Assembly (NCBI RefSeq): GCF_025345565.1
Contig: NZ_CP054475.1
Span: 825,501-889,500, forward strand
DNA length: 64,000 nucleotides
Source: Thalassolituus hydrocarboniclasticus
Lineage (GTDB): Bacteria; Pseudomonadota; Gammaproteobacteria; Pseudomonadales; Oceanobacteraceae
Direction: 5' to 3'
Below, piece by piece: positions 52,559 through 61,187 of this stretch. The notes beneath the pieces were generated by a model. The model searched no databases. It was given only the letters and a program-made list of their open reading frames with translations, and was not told where the DNA came from. How positions within the stretch are numbered: the first letter of the stretch is position 1; each line of letters starts with the position of its first letter. The translations under genes were made by a program, and so were the position numbers.

Positions 52559-52840
52559 TCAGGATGGTTGCTGCGGACGGGTCATGCCTTTTAACAACAT
52601 GCCCCAGACCATGGCAAAGGTGCCAAGCACAGACAGCAGCATCATCAGATTGACCAGCGTGCCGTGGCGCTGATAGTAACTGCTCTGCGGTTGCGGCTGA
52701 TCGGCACAGCGGGCATTGATGAAGTCGTAAAAACCACCGCTTTGGCTGCATTCAGTCACGGCCGACATTTCGATTCCGTACAGTGTCAGCAAAATAATGC
52801 CGGGAACGGCAAATAACAGTGAACCGAGGCGTAGCCACAT
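52559..52840 (-). CDS. Hypothetical membrane protein
   Basis: 93 residues with two TM helices (LGSLLFAVPGIILLTLYGIE and LVNLMMLLSVLGTFAMVWGM) and a Cys pair in the loop (ECSQ...ARCADQ), perhaps disulphide-bonded in the periplasm. Start at 52840 has GGAG at the right distance. Convergent with the YchJ-like gene. Not recognised. Confidence 0.6.
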   Translation of the reverse strand: MWLRLGSLLFAVPGIILLTLYGIEMSAVTECSQSGGFYDFINARCADQPQPQSSYYQRHGTLVNLMMLLSVLGTFAMVWGMLLKGMTRPQQPS

Positions 52841-52961
52841 GGTTTTTTCTCCGCGTATTACAGGTGAATGACAGATGGAACTTGACATCAGAGGGCGATT
52901 CTTTGCATCTTACCAGCCTAGTTGTGTCCGACAAAACGATAACAAAATAAAGCTGCTCATT

Positions 52962-54053
52962 ATGAAACGACTGATTACCCTAACTGCTCTACTGCTGGCG
53001 ATGAATTCCCAGGCCGCTACCCAGAACCTGGATCAGCTGCTGAGCAGCATCAAAGCCGATATTGCTGCACAGCGTTTATCCAGCCCGGCGGGCAATAACG
53101 CGCTGGAGCGTATCGACGCTTTCCGTGAGCAGGCTCCCTACGATTTCCGTGTTGTGCCACTGGCCTATCAGTGGGGCGAGGCCTATGTAGCGCTGGCAAA
53201 CAAAGCGATTGCTGCCAAAGAATACGACAAGGCTCAGGGTTATCTGGATAAAGTCTGGCTGGTTGCAGCCCTGACGCCGGGACTGGAAGAAAGCCAGGAT
53301 AAACTGGATAAGCTTTATAAAGGGGCGCCTAACGTGGTTGCCCGTGCCGAAGAAAAAGGCCCGAGCAAAGAAGAGCTGGCGCGTCAGAAGCAACTGGCTG
53401 AAGCCGCAGAAAAAGAAAAAGCCAAGGTAGAAGCCGAGCGTAAGCGTAAGGCGGAAGAAGAAAAACGTCTGGCTGCGGCAGAAAAGAAAAAAGCCGAACA
53501 GGATCGTTTGCGTCGTCAGGAAGAAGAGCGTCAGCGTCGTGCTGAAGCGGAAAAAGCGGAAAAAGCCGCTGCTGCAAAACGTCTGGCTGATGCAGAAAAG
53601 GCCAATACTGCTAAATCTAAAGCTGATGCTAAACCCGCTGCCAAAGCTGCTCCTGTTGTCGCCGTGGTTAAAGCTGTGGCGCCTAAGCCTGCGGTAAAAG
53701 CCAGTGCCGGCAGTAATGAAGTTTCTGAGCTGTGGGAAGAAGCAAAAGAAGATACTGCGCCATTGGCCAGTTACCCGGTGTCGGCCGAGCAAATTGCCAG
53801 CCGTGACCGTGATATTGCCGATGGTCTGCAACCAATCTGTCAGGCTATCCTGGATAACGATGCATCGGTGGTTGTTCATACTCAGGACAAGGCCGATTAC
53901 CGTTGGCTGACCGTGCGTCTGACACTGTGTCTGCGCCGCCTGGATAAATCATTCCGTCTGCGTCACAGCTATCAGACACTGGCTGACAGCGGCCCATTTG
54001 TTACGCTGCATCCGACCCGCGAAGTTTCTCTGGTGCGCCAGGCGGGGGATTAA
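52962..54053 (+). CDS. Exported coiled-coil protein, TolA-like composition
   Basis: 363 residues. Signal peptide (about 1-18, cleaved after MNSQA), about 100-residue N-terminal domain, a Lys/Glu/Ala-rich coiled coil (about 130-210), an Ala/Pro/Lys linker (about 210-240) and a C-terminal domain about 240-363. Composition resembles TolA or DUF-type periplasmic coil proteins, but no N-terminal TM anchor of TolA remains once cleaved, and tolQRB genes are absent. Function unknown. A strong terminator follows. Confidence 0.6.
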   Translation: MKRLITLTALLLAMNSQAATQNLDQLLSSIKADIAAQRLSSPAGNNALERIDAFREQAPYDFRVVPLAYQWGEAYVALANKAIAAKEYDKAQGYLDKVWLVAALTPGLEESQDKLDKLYKGAPNVVARAEEKGPSKEELARQKQLAEAAEKEKAKVEAERKRKAEEEKRLAAAEKKKAEQDRLRRQEEERQRRAEAEKAEKAAAAKRLADAEKANTAKSKADAKPAAKAAPVVAVVKAVAPKPAVKASAGSNEVSELWEEAKEDTAPLASYPVSAEQIASRDRDIADGLQPICQAILDNDASVVVHTQDKADYRWLTVRLTLCLRRLDKSFRLRHSYQTLADSGPFVTLHPTREVSLVRQAGD

Positions 54054-54070
54054 GTCTCCACAGCAAAAAT

Positions 54071-54100
54071 AAAAACCCGGCTTTTTGGCCGGGTTTTTTT
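54071..54100 (+). terminator. Strong rho-independent terminator
   Basis: AAAAACCCGGC/GCCGGGTTTTT, 11 bp with TTTTTG loop and a T7 tail. Confidence 0.95.
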
Positions 54101-54325
54101 ATATCGTTTTTTCGCCACTGACGAGGGAACCAGACACAGGTTTTTACGGTCAGTCATGGTCGGACTCCGGTTCAGTTATGGCCCGCCAATTCATCTGACA
54201 GGGGCAAACGGACATCGGTGGGGGAGCGAGGAACAGTCGTCAGGATTTCGTTTTCTGCCCCCTGCAAAAAATGTTCAGCGTGTTACAATGCGCGCCCGTG
54301 TTTACCCAACGGTTAAATATTTGTT

Positions 54326-55477
54326 ATGCGTTATTTGCTATTGATAGTTTCTGTAATGATTTCTGCCATCACGGCTTCCACTGTGCAGGCGGAAGTAATT
54401 GTGCCTAAAGCACCGGATCTGGACGCCAGCGCCTATGTGCTGATGGATGCCGACAGTGGCCGCATTCTGGTTGAACATAACGCGGATGAGCGTCTGCCTC
54501 CGGCCAGTCTGACCAAAATGATGACCAGCTACATCGCTGTGCATGAACTGGAGCTGGGTAATGTTACAGAGCAGACTCAGGTACCGATCAGCGTTAAAGC
54601 CTGGCGTAAAGGCGGCTCGAAAATGTTTGTGCGCGAAGGTACCGAAGTCGCACTGATCGATCTGCTGCGCGGCATTATCGTACAGTCAGGTAATGATGCA
54701 TCTGTTGCGGTTGCTGAATATTTTGCCGGCTCAGAAGAAGCCTTTGCCGGCTGGATGAATCAGTACGCTGAACGCTTTGGTATGACCAATACCCACTTTG
54801 AAAATGCCACCGGTTGGCCGGCGGAAGGACATTTGTCGACCGCTGGTGATATTGCCAAGCTGGCGCTGCACATCGTTAAAGACCATCCGCATTACTACAA
54901 GCTGTACGCCGAAAAATATTACGAATACAACAATATCCGTCAGCCAAACCGCAATAAGCTGCTGTGGCGTGACCCTTCCGTTGATGGCCTGAAAACCGGT
55001 CATACCGATGAAGCCGGTTTCTGTCTTGCGGCTTCTGCCGTGCGTGATAACACCCGTCTGATTGCCGTTGTTATGGGAACCCGCAGCGAAGAAGCCCGTG
55101 CCCGTGAAACCCAGAAACTGCTGGCTTACGGTTTCCGCTATTACGAAACCCGTAAGGTCTATAACGCAGAAGAAGTATTGCAAAGCAATCCGGTGTGGCT
55201 GGGTAAAACCGAAACCGCGGATATTGGTCTGGAAAAAGAGCTTTACCTGACACTGCCACGTGGCATGAAAGGTGAGCTGGAAGTGAATATCCTGACTGAT
55301 GAATTTCTTGAAGCCCCCATCGTGAAAGGCCAGGTAGTCGGAACCCTGACTGTCAGTATGGAAGGTGAAGTACAGGCTGAGCGTCCGTTAATTGCGCTGT
55401 CGGATGTCGAAGAAGCTGGTTTCTTCGGTCGTCTGTGGGGCAGTATCAAACTGTTCTTCGCCCGCCTGTTTGCCTGA
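54326..55477 (+). CDS. dacA: D-alanyl-D-alanine carboxypeptidase (PBP5/6)
   Basis: 383 residues. Signal peptide cleaved after STVQA; SxxK LPPASLTKMM, SGN VQSGNDASV, KTG LKTGHTDEAGF; C-terminal beta domain then an amphipathic membrane anchor (GRLWGSIKLFFARLF). Trims stem-peptide D-Ala to limit crosslinking. Bases 54101-54325 hold no gene. DUF493, lipB and lipA follow on the same strand, a typical gammaproteobacterial order. Confidence 0.96.
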   Translation: MRYLLLIVSVMISAITASTVQAEVIVPKAPDLDASAYVLMDADSGRILVEHNADERLPPASLTKMMTSYIAVHELELGNVTEQTQVPISVKAWRKGGSKMFVREGTEVALIDLLRGIIVQSGNDASVAVAEYFAGSEEAFAGWMNQYAERFGMTNTHFENATGWPAEGHLSTAGDIAKLALHIVKDHPHYYKLYAEKYYEYNNIRQPNRNKLLWRDPSVDGLKTGHTDEAGFCLAASAVRDNTRLIAVVMGTRSEEARARETQKLLAYGFRYYETRKVYNAEEVLQSNPVWLGKTETADIGLEKELYLTLPRGMKGELEVNILTDEFLEAPIVKGQVVGTLTVSMEGEVQAERPLIALSDVEEAGFFGRLWGSIKLFFARLFA

Positions 55478-55638
55478 TTGAACGCGGCCAATACGTGCCA
55501 GTCTGGGTTTTGGCTCAGGCTGGCTTTTGTGTTTCTGGCCGCTGAATAATGTGGCGTCTTCGGCCAAAGTCCGATGGCGCTTGAATTCCGTATGGGTTAC
55601 AACCATATAAGGCTCTGATGTACAGAGAGGCCATAAAC

Positions 55639-55911
55639 GTGAGTCAGCCTGAAGCTCCAAAAATTGAATTCCCCTGCGCTAACTATCCGGTAAAAATTCT
55701 CGGACATGGTAAGGATGACTATGTTGAGGTCGTGCTGGAGATTGTGCGTATTCATGCGCCTGAATGCGATGTTGAGCGCATTCAGATCCGCAACAGTTCC
55801 AATGGCCGTTTCCGTGCCCTGACCGTGTACATCACGGCCACAGGGATCGAACAGCTGCAGGCTTTGCACAAAGACCTGCTGGCCCATGACTATATCCATA
55901 TGGTGATCTGA
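55639..55911 (+). CDS. DUF493 (YbeD) family protein
   Basis: 90 residues with a ferredoxin-like ACT-type fold: [15 protein letters not shown] and [21 protein letters not shown] 55639 gives the expected N-terminus ([13 protein letters not shown]) and has GAGAGG eight bases upstream; ATG 55618 is possible. Its stop is shared with the lipB start at 55911. Unknown regulator-like role in lipoate/cell-wall region. Confidence 0.88.
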   Translation: MSQPEAPKIEFPCANYPVKILGHGKDDYVEVVLEIVRIHAPECDVERIQIRNSSNGRFRALTVYITATGIEQLQALHKDLLAHDYIHMVI

Positions 55912-56546
55912 TGACGGCTGTGCTTGTCCGTGAGCTGGGTCTGCAGGAATACACCCGCGTGTATGACGATATGCTGGCCTTTACCGCCGCGCGCGACGAG
56001 CAGACGCCAGACGAACTCTGGTTTCTGCAGCATGAGCGGGTATTTACTCAGGGACAGGCCGGTAAAGCCGAGCATGTGCTTATGCCGGGCGATATCCCGG
56101 TGGTGCAGAGTGACCGTGGCGGACAGGTTACCTATCATGGGCCGGGTCAGCTGGTGGTCTATCTGATGGTGGATATCAAACGCCTTGGCTGGGGTCCGCG
56201 GGCACTGGTATCGGCGATTGAGCGTGCCATCGTGGCTACACTCAGCGAGTGGCAGATTGATTCTGCTCCGCGTGAAGATGCCCCCGGTGTGTATGTCGGT
56301 GGGCGCAAGATTGCCTCACTCGGGCTGCGTATTAAAAATGGCCGCTCCTTTCATGGTCTGGCTCTGAATATCGATATGGATCTGGAGCCCTTTCAGCGTA
56401 TCAATCCCTGCGGCTATGCCGGCATGCAGATGACCCAGATGCGTGATGAAACTGATCTGCCGCTGAACATTGAGGCGGTGATTGCTTCCTTACAACAACA
56501 GTTGCTGGCTGAGCTGAATGCCGGCAGCGAAGCGCCCGGAGCGTGA
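55911..56546 (+). CDS. lipB: Octanoyl-[ACP]:protein octanoyltransferase
   Basis: 211 residues. LipB signature [20 protein letters not shown], catalytic Cys in [13 protein letters not shown] and conserved Lys in [13 protein letters not shown]. Transfers octanoate from ACP to apo-enzymes, the first step of lipoate assembly. Overlaps the DUF493 stop by one base and ends just before lipA. Confidence 0.96.
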   Translation: MTAVLVRELGLQEYTRVYDDMLAFTAARDEQTPDELWFLQHERVFTQGQAGKAEHVLMPGDIPVVQSDRGGQVTYHGPGQLVVYLMVDIKRLGWGPRALVSAIERAIVATLSEWQIDSAPREDAPGVYVGGRKIASLGLRIKNGRSFHGLALNIDMDLEPFQRINPCGYAGMQMTQMRDETDLPLNIEAVIASLQQQLLAELNAGSEAPGA

Positions 56547-56547
56547 C

Positions 56548-57510
56548 ATGACAGATAAGGCGAAAGTGGTTCAAGGCGAGAAATTGCGCGGCGCAGAAAA
56601 AGTCGCCCGTATTCCGATTAAGGTCATTCCTACCGAAGAGTTACCGCGTAAACCCGACTGGATTCGTGTGCGCATTCCGGCTTCGCCGAAGATCAACGAA
56701 ATCAAACAGAAGCTGCGCAAGCACAAGCTGCACACCGTGTGTGAAGAGGCCAGCTGCCCGAACATCGGTGAGTGTTTTGGTGGCGGTACGGCAACTTTCA
56801 TGATCATGGGTGATATCTGTACCCGCCGCTGTCCGTTCTGCGATGTGGGTCATGGCCGTCCGAATCCGCTGGATGTGGATGAGCCGATCAATCTGGCTAC
56901 TGCCATTGCCGATATGGGCCTGAAATACGTAGTGATAACCTCGGTTGACCGTGACGATCTGCGTGATGGCGGCGCCCAGCATTTTGCCGATTGCATCCGT
57001 CTGACCCGCGAGCACAGTCCTTCGATTCAGGTCGAAACCCTGGTGCCGGACTTCCGTGGCCGTATGGAAATTGCCCTCGATATTCTCAGCGAAACGCCAC
57101 CGGATGTGTTTAACCACAATCTGGAAACCGTGCCGCGTTTGTACAAAGAATGCCGTCCGGGTTCTGATTACCAGTGGTCGCTGACGCTGCTGAAAGAATA
57201 TAAGGCCCGCCGTCCTGAGGTGGTGACTAAATCCGGCCTGATGCTGGGGCTGGGGGAAACCAACGAAGAAGTCATTGAGGTGATGAAAGATATGCGCGCG
57301 CATAACATTGATCACATCACGCTGGGGCAATATCTGCAGCCGAGTAAAAATCACTCACCGGTTAAGCGCTTTGCAACTCCGGAAGAGTTTAAAGAGCTGG
57401 GTGATATCGCCAAGAGTCTGGGTTTCCTGCGTGTGACCAGCGGCCCGCTGGTACGCTCGTCTTATCATGCGGATCTGCAGGCGCAGGGCGAAGACGTTGG
57501 CGGACTGTAA
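56548..57510 (+). CDS. lipA: Lipoyl synthase (radical SAM)
   Basis: 320 residues. Auxiliary cluster [12 protein letters not shown] (CX4CX5C), radical-[11 protein letters not shown] (CX3CX2C), then [16 protein letters not shown], and RSSYHAD at the end. Inserts sulfur at C6/C8 of octanoyl groups. ATG 56548 overlaps nothing after the lipB TGA and has GGAG upstream; a longer in-frame start inside lipB is less likely. Confidence 0.97.
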   Translation: MTDKAKVVQGEKLRGAEKVARIPIKVIPTEELPRKPDWIRVRIPASPKINEIKQKLRKHKLHTVCEEASCPNIGECFGGGTATFMIMGDICTRRCPFCDVGHGRPNPLDVDEPINLATAIADMGLKYVVITSVDRDDLRDGGAQHFADCIRLTREHSPSIQVETLVPDFRGRMEIALDILSETPPDVFNHNLETVPRLYKECRPGSDYQWSLTLLKEYKARRPEVVTKSGLMLGLGETNEEVIEVMKDMRAHNIDHITLGQYLQPSKNHSPVKRFATPEEFKELGDIAKSLGFLRVTSGPLVRSSYHADLQAQGEDVGGL

Positions 57511-57520
57511 AATGGTGTGG

Positions 57521-57594
57521 GCCGTGATTCTGTAGCGGCTCTTTCTGTGAACGTTATTGGATTGTGAAACCTTGGGCGGTGATTATGTAACCGC
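57521..57594 (+). promoter_or_regulatory. Tandem covarying hairpins in the TorF-porin leader
   Basis: GCCGTGATTCTGTAGCGGC (57521-57539) and GCGGTGATTATGTAACCGC (57576-57594), 55 bp apart. Stem 5 bp, 9-base loop; the third pair is C-G in one and G-C in the other, the fifth U-G versus U-A, so structure is kept while sequence changes. Confidence 0.55.
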
Positions 57595-57608
57595 TCTGTG
57601 ATAGACAT

Positions 57609-57640
57609 AGGGTTCCTGTTTAATCCATTGAGGGAACCCT
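57609..57640 (+). promoter_or_regulatory. Hairpin sequestering the TorF-porin ribosome-binding site
   Basis: AGGGTTCC (57609-57616) pairs with GGAACCCT (57633-57640), 16-base loop. The stem ends at the base before ATG 57641 and includes part of the AGGG Shine-Dalgarno (57631-57634). Confidence 0.6.
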
Positions 57641-58315
57641 ATGAAACGTTCGACCCTGCTGGCTATTCCGGCTTTTTTGGCACTCTCGTCTGCGGCATCT
57701 GCTGCCACCGTGACGTATAACGCCGCTTTTGTCTCAAATTACCTGTTCCGTGGTCTGACCATGACCGATGACGGCCCGGCTTTGCAGGGCGGTGCGGATG
57801 TGAAAAACGGTAATGCCTATGCGGGTGCCTGGTTCTCCAATGTTGATAAGCCGGACGGTGCAGAAGGTCTGCCAGTCGAGATGGACGTGTATTTTGGCTA
57901 TAACAACCAGTTCGATGGATTTAACCTCGATATGGGTGTGCGCACTTACAACACGCTGTTTGATGTGGGTCGTGAAGAGACCGAATTCAAACTGGGTACC
58001 AGCCCGGCCAAAGGTCTGTCTGTCAATATGCACCGTGGCGTAAAGGCTCAGTACTGGTATCCGGAAGTCACTTTCGAAAAACACCTGCCTCAGCGCCTCT
58101 ATCTGGACGTAGCCGTTGGTATGTGGATGGTGGATGACGCTGACGATAAAGCGCTGACTGCCCGGGTTGAACTGGCCCGTGATTTCCCCGAATTCCATAA
58201 GATTGATCTGTTTGTCGCCGCCGACTTTATCAGCGATGAAACCCCTTATGGCGACAATAACGATAAAGACGATTCTGATCTGAATTTCGTTATTGGTGTG
58301 CGCAAAAACTTCTGA
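57641..58315 (+). CDS. TorF-family putative porin
   Basis: 224 residues. Signal peptide cleaved after SAASA; SNYLFRGLTMTDDGPALQGG is the family hallmark (TIGR02001); beta-rich, ends FVIGVRKNF with terminal Phe for BAM insertion. Outer-membrane channel or receptor; role unknown. Its leader (57511-57640) holds three hairpins, the last over the ribosome site. A strong terminator follows. Confidence 0.85.
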   Translation: MKRSTLLAIPAFLALSSAASAATVTYNAAFVSNYLFRGLTMTDDGPALQGGADVKNGNAYAGAWFSNVDKPDGAEGLPVEMDVYFGYNNQFDGFNLDMGVRTYNTLFDVGREETEFKLGTSPAKGLSVNMHRGVKAQYWYPEVTFEKHLPQRLYLDVAVGMWMVDDADDKALTARVELARDFPEFHKIDLFVAADFISDETPYGDNNDKDDSDLNFVIGVRKNF

Positions 58316-58334
58316 TAAGTGACGCGTTATCCAC

Positions 58335-58362
58335 AAAAAAGCCCGGAAATCCGGGCTTTTTT
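58335..58362 (+). terminator. Strong rho-independent terminator
   Basis: AAAAAAGCCCGG/CCGGGCTTTTTT, perfect 12-bp stem with AAAT loop. Bidirectional, between the porin and the YdcH-like gene. Confidence 0.95.
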
Positions 58363-58379
58363 GTGTCTGGCAGAAATGC

Positions 58380-58619
58380 TCAGGCGCTTTTCAGCATCGC
58401 ATAGAGGTCATCCTTCAGATGCAGGCGGCGCATTTTCAGGCCCTCCAGACGCTCATCTGAGGCTGCCTCAACAGCTTCTTCAATTTTGCGTACTTCCCGG
58501 TCCACTTCATGATACTCGTCAAACAGGCGGGCGAAATGGCGGTCTTTCATTTTCAGTGTGCGGATCTGATCGCTCATATCCGGGAACTCTCGGTGCAGGT
58601 CGTGGTGTTCAATTGTCAT
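58380..58619 (-). CDS. YdcH/DUF465-like small protein
   Basis: 79 residues, all helical: HHDLHREFPDMSDQIRTLKM, RLFDEYHEVDREVRKIE, RLHLKDDLYAML, the DUF465 pattern. Cytoplasmic, unknown function. ATG 58619 has GGAGG upstream (minus strand). Shares the intergenic region with two ANR boxes with the response-regulator gene. Confidence 0.88.
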   Translation of the reverse strand: MTIEHHDLHREFPDMSDQIRTLKMKDRHFARLFDEYHEVDREVRKIEEAVEAASDERLEGLKMRRLHLKDDLYAMLKSA

Positions 58620-58673
58620 TATCGGGCCTCCTTTGAAGATGCTTTCAGATTGCCTGCTCTGACAGAAAGCCTC

Positions 58674-58687
58674 TTGATACAGATCAG
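58674..58687. promoter_or_regulatory. ANR/FNR box A
   Basis: TTGATACAGATCAG, 9/10 match to TTGAT-N4-ATCAA. Centre 41.5 bp from a possible minus-strand start near 58639 upstream of the YdcH-like gene. Confidence 0.65.
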
Positions 58688-58722
58688 GCCAATCCCTGTT
58701 GTTTACAGGGGCTTTGCTATAG

Positions 58723-58736
58723 TTGATACAGATCAA
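58723..58736. promoter_or_regulatory. ANR/FNR box B
   Basis: TTGATACAGATCAA, perfect. It overlaps a -10-like TATAGT (58718-58723) on the plus strand, so it may repress the response-regulator gene or act on the divergent gene. Confidence 0.75.
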
Positions 58737-58763
58737 ATATCTGACGGCCTCAGGGAGAGGGAT

Positions 58764-59924
58764 ATGAGTTGTAACAACGTGGCGCTGCTTGATGATGAAA
58801 TCAGTATGATCAGGCTGCTTGAACGTGCTCTGGATAACTATGATGTACAGGCATTTACCGACCCGGAGGGATTCCTGAATAACCTGCGTCCGGAGACGGA
58901 CTGCATCTTGCTGGATATTCAGATGCCGGGGCGTGATGGCTATGAAATTTGCCGTATGCTGCGTTCCCGTGAAGCAACACGCCATACGCCGATTCTGTTT
59001 GTCTCAGGTCAGAGTGATCTGGAGCAGCGTCTGCAGGGTTATGCGGCGGGCGCCGATGATTTTATCTGCAAGCCTTTCAACATCGACGAGATGCGCGCCA
59101 AGGTTGAACGCGCTCTGCTCAGTAAAGAGCAGCGGGAAATTCTGCAGTCGTCGGCTGATGAGGCCCGTCAGGCGGCATTTGAGGCGATGACGCATTCCGC
59201 TGAGCAGGGAGAAATCAGCCGGTTTATCGAACAGGTTATGGGCTGTAAGAGCCGCGAACAACTGGCCTCTGTGCTGATTGCCAGCCTGAAAAACTTTGGT
59301 CTGAATGCTGTTTTAGCCTGCTGGACGGGGCCTGAGTTCTGTTTTGTCTCCCATGCTGAGCAGGTGCGCCCACTGGAGTCGGAGTTATTGCTGAGCTGCC
59401 GCGAGGGCGCACGGATCATTGAGCTGGAAAAGCGCATGATCGTGAACTTTGGCAATGCCTCAGTGCTGATCAAAAATGTCCCCTGGCAGGAAAAAGCCCG
59501 TTATGGCCGGATTAAAGACCACCTGTGTGTACTGATGAGCGGTGTTCATGCGCGTTTGCAATCGCTTTCGACCGAACACAAGCTGCAGCAGCAACAGACG
59601 CTGCTGGATGCTCTGGATGATGTGGAATACGCCTTACAGCACCTGCAGCAGCGTCAGGATCAGGGACTGAACAGTGCCCGTGAAACCGTGCAGGAACTGG
59701 AGCTGGAGTTATCAGAAGAACTGTTGCTGCTCAATCTCGATCCGGATCAGGAGCGGCATCTGATGCAGCTGGTGCGCAATCACATCAGTCAGCTGGAGCA
59801 GTTATACCGCAGCAGTGCCGATGTGACAGGCCCGCTGCAGCCGGTGCTGCAGGCGCTGGCCGATATTGCCGGACAGCGTCCGGCGGCTGACCGCACCGGT
59901 ACGGCTGCTTATTCTGTTCAGTGA
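58764..59924 (+). CDS. Response regulator with GAF-like and coiled-coil output
   Basis: 386 residues. Receiver domain about 1-125: acidic pocket ALLDDE, phospho-acceptor Asp in CILLDIQMPG, FVSGQS, and KPF (Lys). The C-terminal 250 residues have no known output enzyme or HTH; a GAF-like middle (about 150-270) precedes a long Gln/Leu-rich coiled coil. Start ATG 58764 has GGGAGAGGG upstream. No histidine kinase is adjacent. ANR boxes lie upstream. Partner unknown. Confidence 0.82.
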   Translation: MSCNNVALLDDEISMIRLLERALDNYDVQAFTDPEGFLNNLRPETDCILLDIQMPGRDGYEICRMLRSREATRHTPILFVSGQSDLEQRLQGYAAGADDFICKPFNIDEMRAKVERALLSKEQREILQSSADEARQAAFEAMTHSAEQGEISRFIEQVMGCKSREQLASVLIASLKNFGLNAVLACWTGPEFCFVSHAEQVRPLESELLLSCREGARIIELEKRMIVNFGNASVLIKNVPWQEKARYGRIKDHLCVLMSGVHARLQSLSTEHKLQQQQTLLDALDDVEYALQHLQQRQDQGLNSARETVQELELELSEELLLLNLDPDQERHLMQLVRNHISQLEQLYRSSADVTGPLQPVLQALADIAGQRPAADRTGTAAYSVQ

Positions 59925-60355
59925 ATCTTGCTCAGCGCTGCCTGCAGCCATTGCTGTAGTTGTGGCGCCGGCAACGCGCCTGCCAGACGATCAATTTCCT
60001 TTCCCTGATGATAAACAATCAGCGTCGGAATACTGCGGATGCCGAGTTGTGCACTGGTTTGCTGTGCCTGTTCGGTGTTGACCTTGGCGAAGCGCAGCTG
60101 TTGCTGCATCTGCCCGCACAGCTGGGTAAATACCGGCGCCATCATCTGACAGGGGCCGCACCAGCTGGCCCAGAAATCGACCACCACCGGCAGATCATTT
60201 TTCAGCAGAAAGCGCTGGAAATTGCTGTCGTCCAGTTCCACCGGATGACCGTTGAATAAAGGCTGTTTGCAGCGCCCGCACTGGGCCTGCAGCTTTTGCT
60301 GCTGATCTTCAGGGATACGGTTAATGGCCGCACAGGATGGGCAGGTGTAATGCAT
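59918..60355 (-). CDS. trxC: Thioredoxin 2 (TrxC)
   Basis: 145 residues. N-terminal zinc domain CPSC/CGRC (residues about 5-33) then a thioredoxin domain with FWASWCGPCQMMAP. Reduces cytoplasmic disulphides, often oxidative-stress induced. Start at 60355 has GGAG eight bases upstream; longer starts are unlikely. Converges with the response regulator gene (7-bp overlap). Confidence 0.93.
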   Translation of the reverse strand: MHYTCPSCAAINRIPEDQQQKLQAQCGRCKQPLFNGHPVELDDSNFQRFLLKNDLPVVVDFWASWCGPCQMMAPVFTQLCGQMQQQLRFAKVNTEQAQQTSAQLGIRSIPTLIVYHQGKEIDRLAGALPAPQLQQWLQAALSKIH

Positions 60356-60459
60356 GATGGAATCTCCGCGAAAACATGCCATCTATATGCGTCTTCGGGA
60401 ATGAAGTTTCAAGGGCAGGGGGCTGGTCTGTCTTTTGTATATTGGCCCCCTGCGTTTAT

Positions 60460-60546
60460 TTATGCCGGGTTTTGCTTCTTCGCGCGTTTATCGCGGCGTT
60501 TTTCTTTCAGCGTTTTGGCCGGCTGTTTCTTCTCTTGTTTTGCCAT
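60460..60546 (-). CDS. 28-residue very basic peptide
   Basis: MAKQEKKQPAKTLKEKRRDK then RAKKQNPA: over 40% Lys/Arg. GGAG lies eight bases before the ATG. Too short for many gene callers. Its composition recalls small ribosomal-associated or nucleic-acid-binding peptides; no function is claimed. It lies between trxC and the Gre-fold gene on the same strand. Confidence 0.45.
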   Translation of the reverse strand: MAKQEKKQPAKTLKEKRRDKRAKKQNPA

Positions 60547-60632
60547 TGCAATATCTCCGTTCAGCGCTGCTGCTCTGTCTGCCGCAGGGACAGTGGCAGC
60601 TTGCGGGTAACTGAAGAGCTGTTTGTGCTGCA

Positions 60633-60661
60633 GGGTCTATTTAATGAGTGTTAACAGGCCC
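60633..60661. repeat. Intergenic palindromic repeat, copy 3
   Basis: GGGTCTATTTAATGAGTGTT then AACAGGCCC; stem GGGTCT/AGGCCC with one G-T pair. Shares TTTAATGAGTGTT-AACAGGC with the other two copies. Confidence 0.6.
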
Positions 60662-60714
60662 CGGGCACGCGACAAGTTAAGGGCTTCAAGGCGATGTCCT
60701 CCATTTCCGGATGG

Positions 60715-61077
60715 TCAGTTGATGACCTGAATAACGGTAAATGCAGAGCGGATGCCCATAACATTCACCGTACAGCTGTCGCCGGGTTGCAGGCCGCTCA
60801 GGGCTGCTCCCAGTGGCGAAAGAATGGAAATGCGGTACTTGCCAGGGTTGGCATCGGCCGGAGACGTCAGAACCACCGAAAAGCGTTCAGCGGATTGCAG
60901 CACCACCAGAGAATTCAGGCGGATAGCGCGCTGGTTTTCCGGGCTGCTTTGCCGCACATCGCTATAGGCTTTCAGCAGCTGTAAAGGGCTGCGGTAGCTG
61001 AAGGCATCCGTGGTCAGTAAATGCTGTTGCAGGCGCTGGCCTAATTGCCGCACCGGGTTGGGAATACAGGAAATCAT
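60715..61077 (-). CDS. Gre/Rnk-type C-terminal domain protein
   Basis: 120 residues. The second half (about 50-120) has the GreA/GreB C-terminal fold: ISILSPLGAALSGLQPGDSC then TVNVMGIRSAFTVIQV. The N-terminal coiled coil of GreA is missing; about 45 residues of another sequence replace it, so it is more like Rnk. It may bind RNA polymerase (inference). Start 61077 has GGAGA five bases upstream. Palindromes ATAACGTTAT lie in its upstream region. Confidence 0.75.
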   Translation of the reverse strand: MISCIPNPVRQLGQRLQQHLLTTDAFSYRSPLQLLKAYSDVRQSSPENQRAIRLNSLVVLQSAERFSVVLTSPADANPGKYRISILSPLGAALSGLQPGDSCTVNVMGIRSAFTVIQVIN

Positions 61078-61094
61078 GTTTCTCTCCATAACTG

Positions 61095-61108
61095 ATAACA
61101 AACGTTAT
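61095..61108 (-). promoter_or_regulatory. AACGTTAT palindrome, site 1
   Basis: GATAACAAACGTTATGTT (plus strand), an imperfect inverted repeat just upstream of the Gre-fold gene; similar to site 2 at 61188-61197. Confidence 0.4.
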
Positions 61109-61113
61109 GTTGC

Positions 61114-61138
61114 GCCGGAGAGTGAGGTGCTCTCCGGC
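61114..61138. other. Hairpin in the leader of the Gre-fold gene
   Basis: GCCGGAGAG/CTCTCCGGC, perfect 9-bp stem with TGAGGTG loop. No T-run. Confidence 0.5.
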
Positions 61139-61187
61139 TCAGTTCTGGAAGGTTCTGGCCTGCGACAGGGGAAGGAGGTGTTTCATA

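Noticed and set aside
53360..53640. Tandem repeats in the coiled-coil gene
   Set aside because: Low-complexity Lys/Glu/Ala codons; no exact repeated unit.
53076..53879. 267-codon open frame on the minus strand, Phe-rich
   Set aside because: Mirror of the Lys/Glu-rich coiled coil; its Phe/Leu richness is the complement of GAA/AAA codons.
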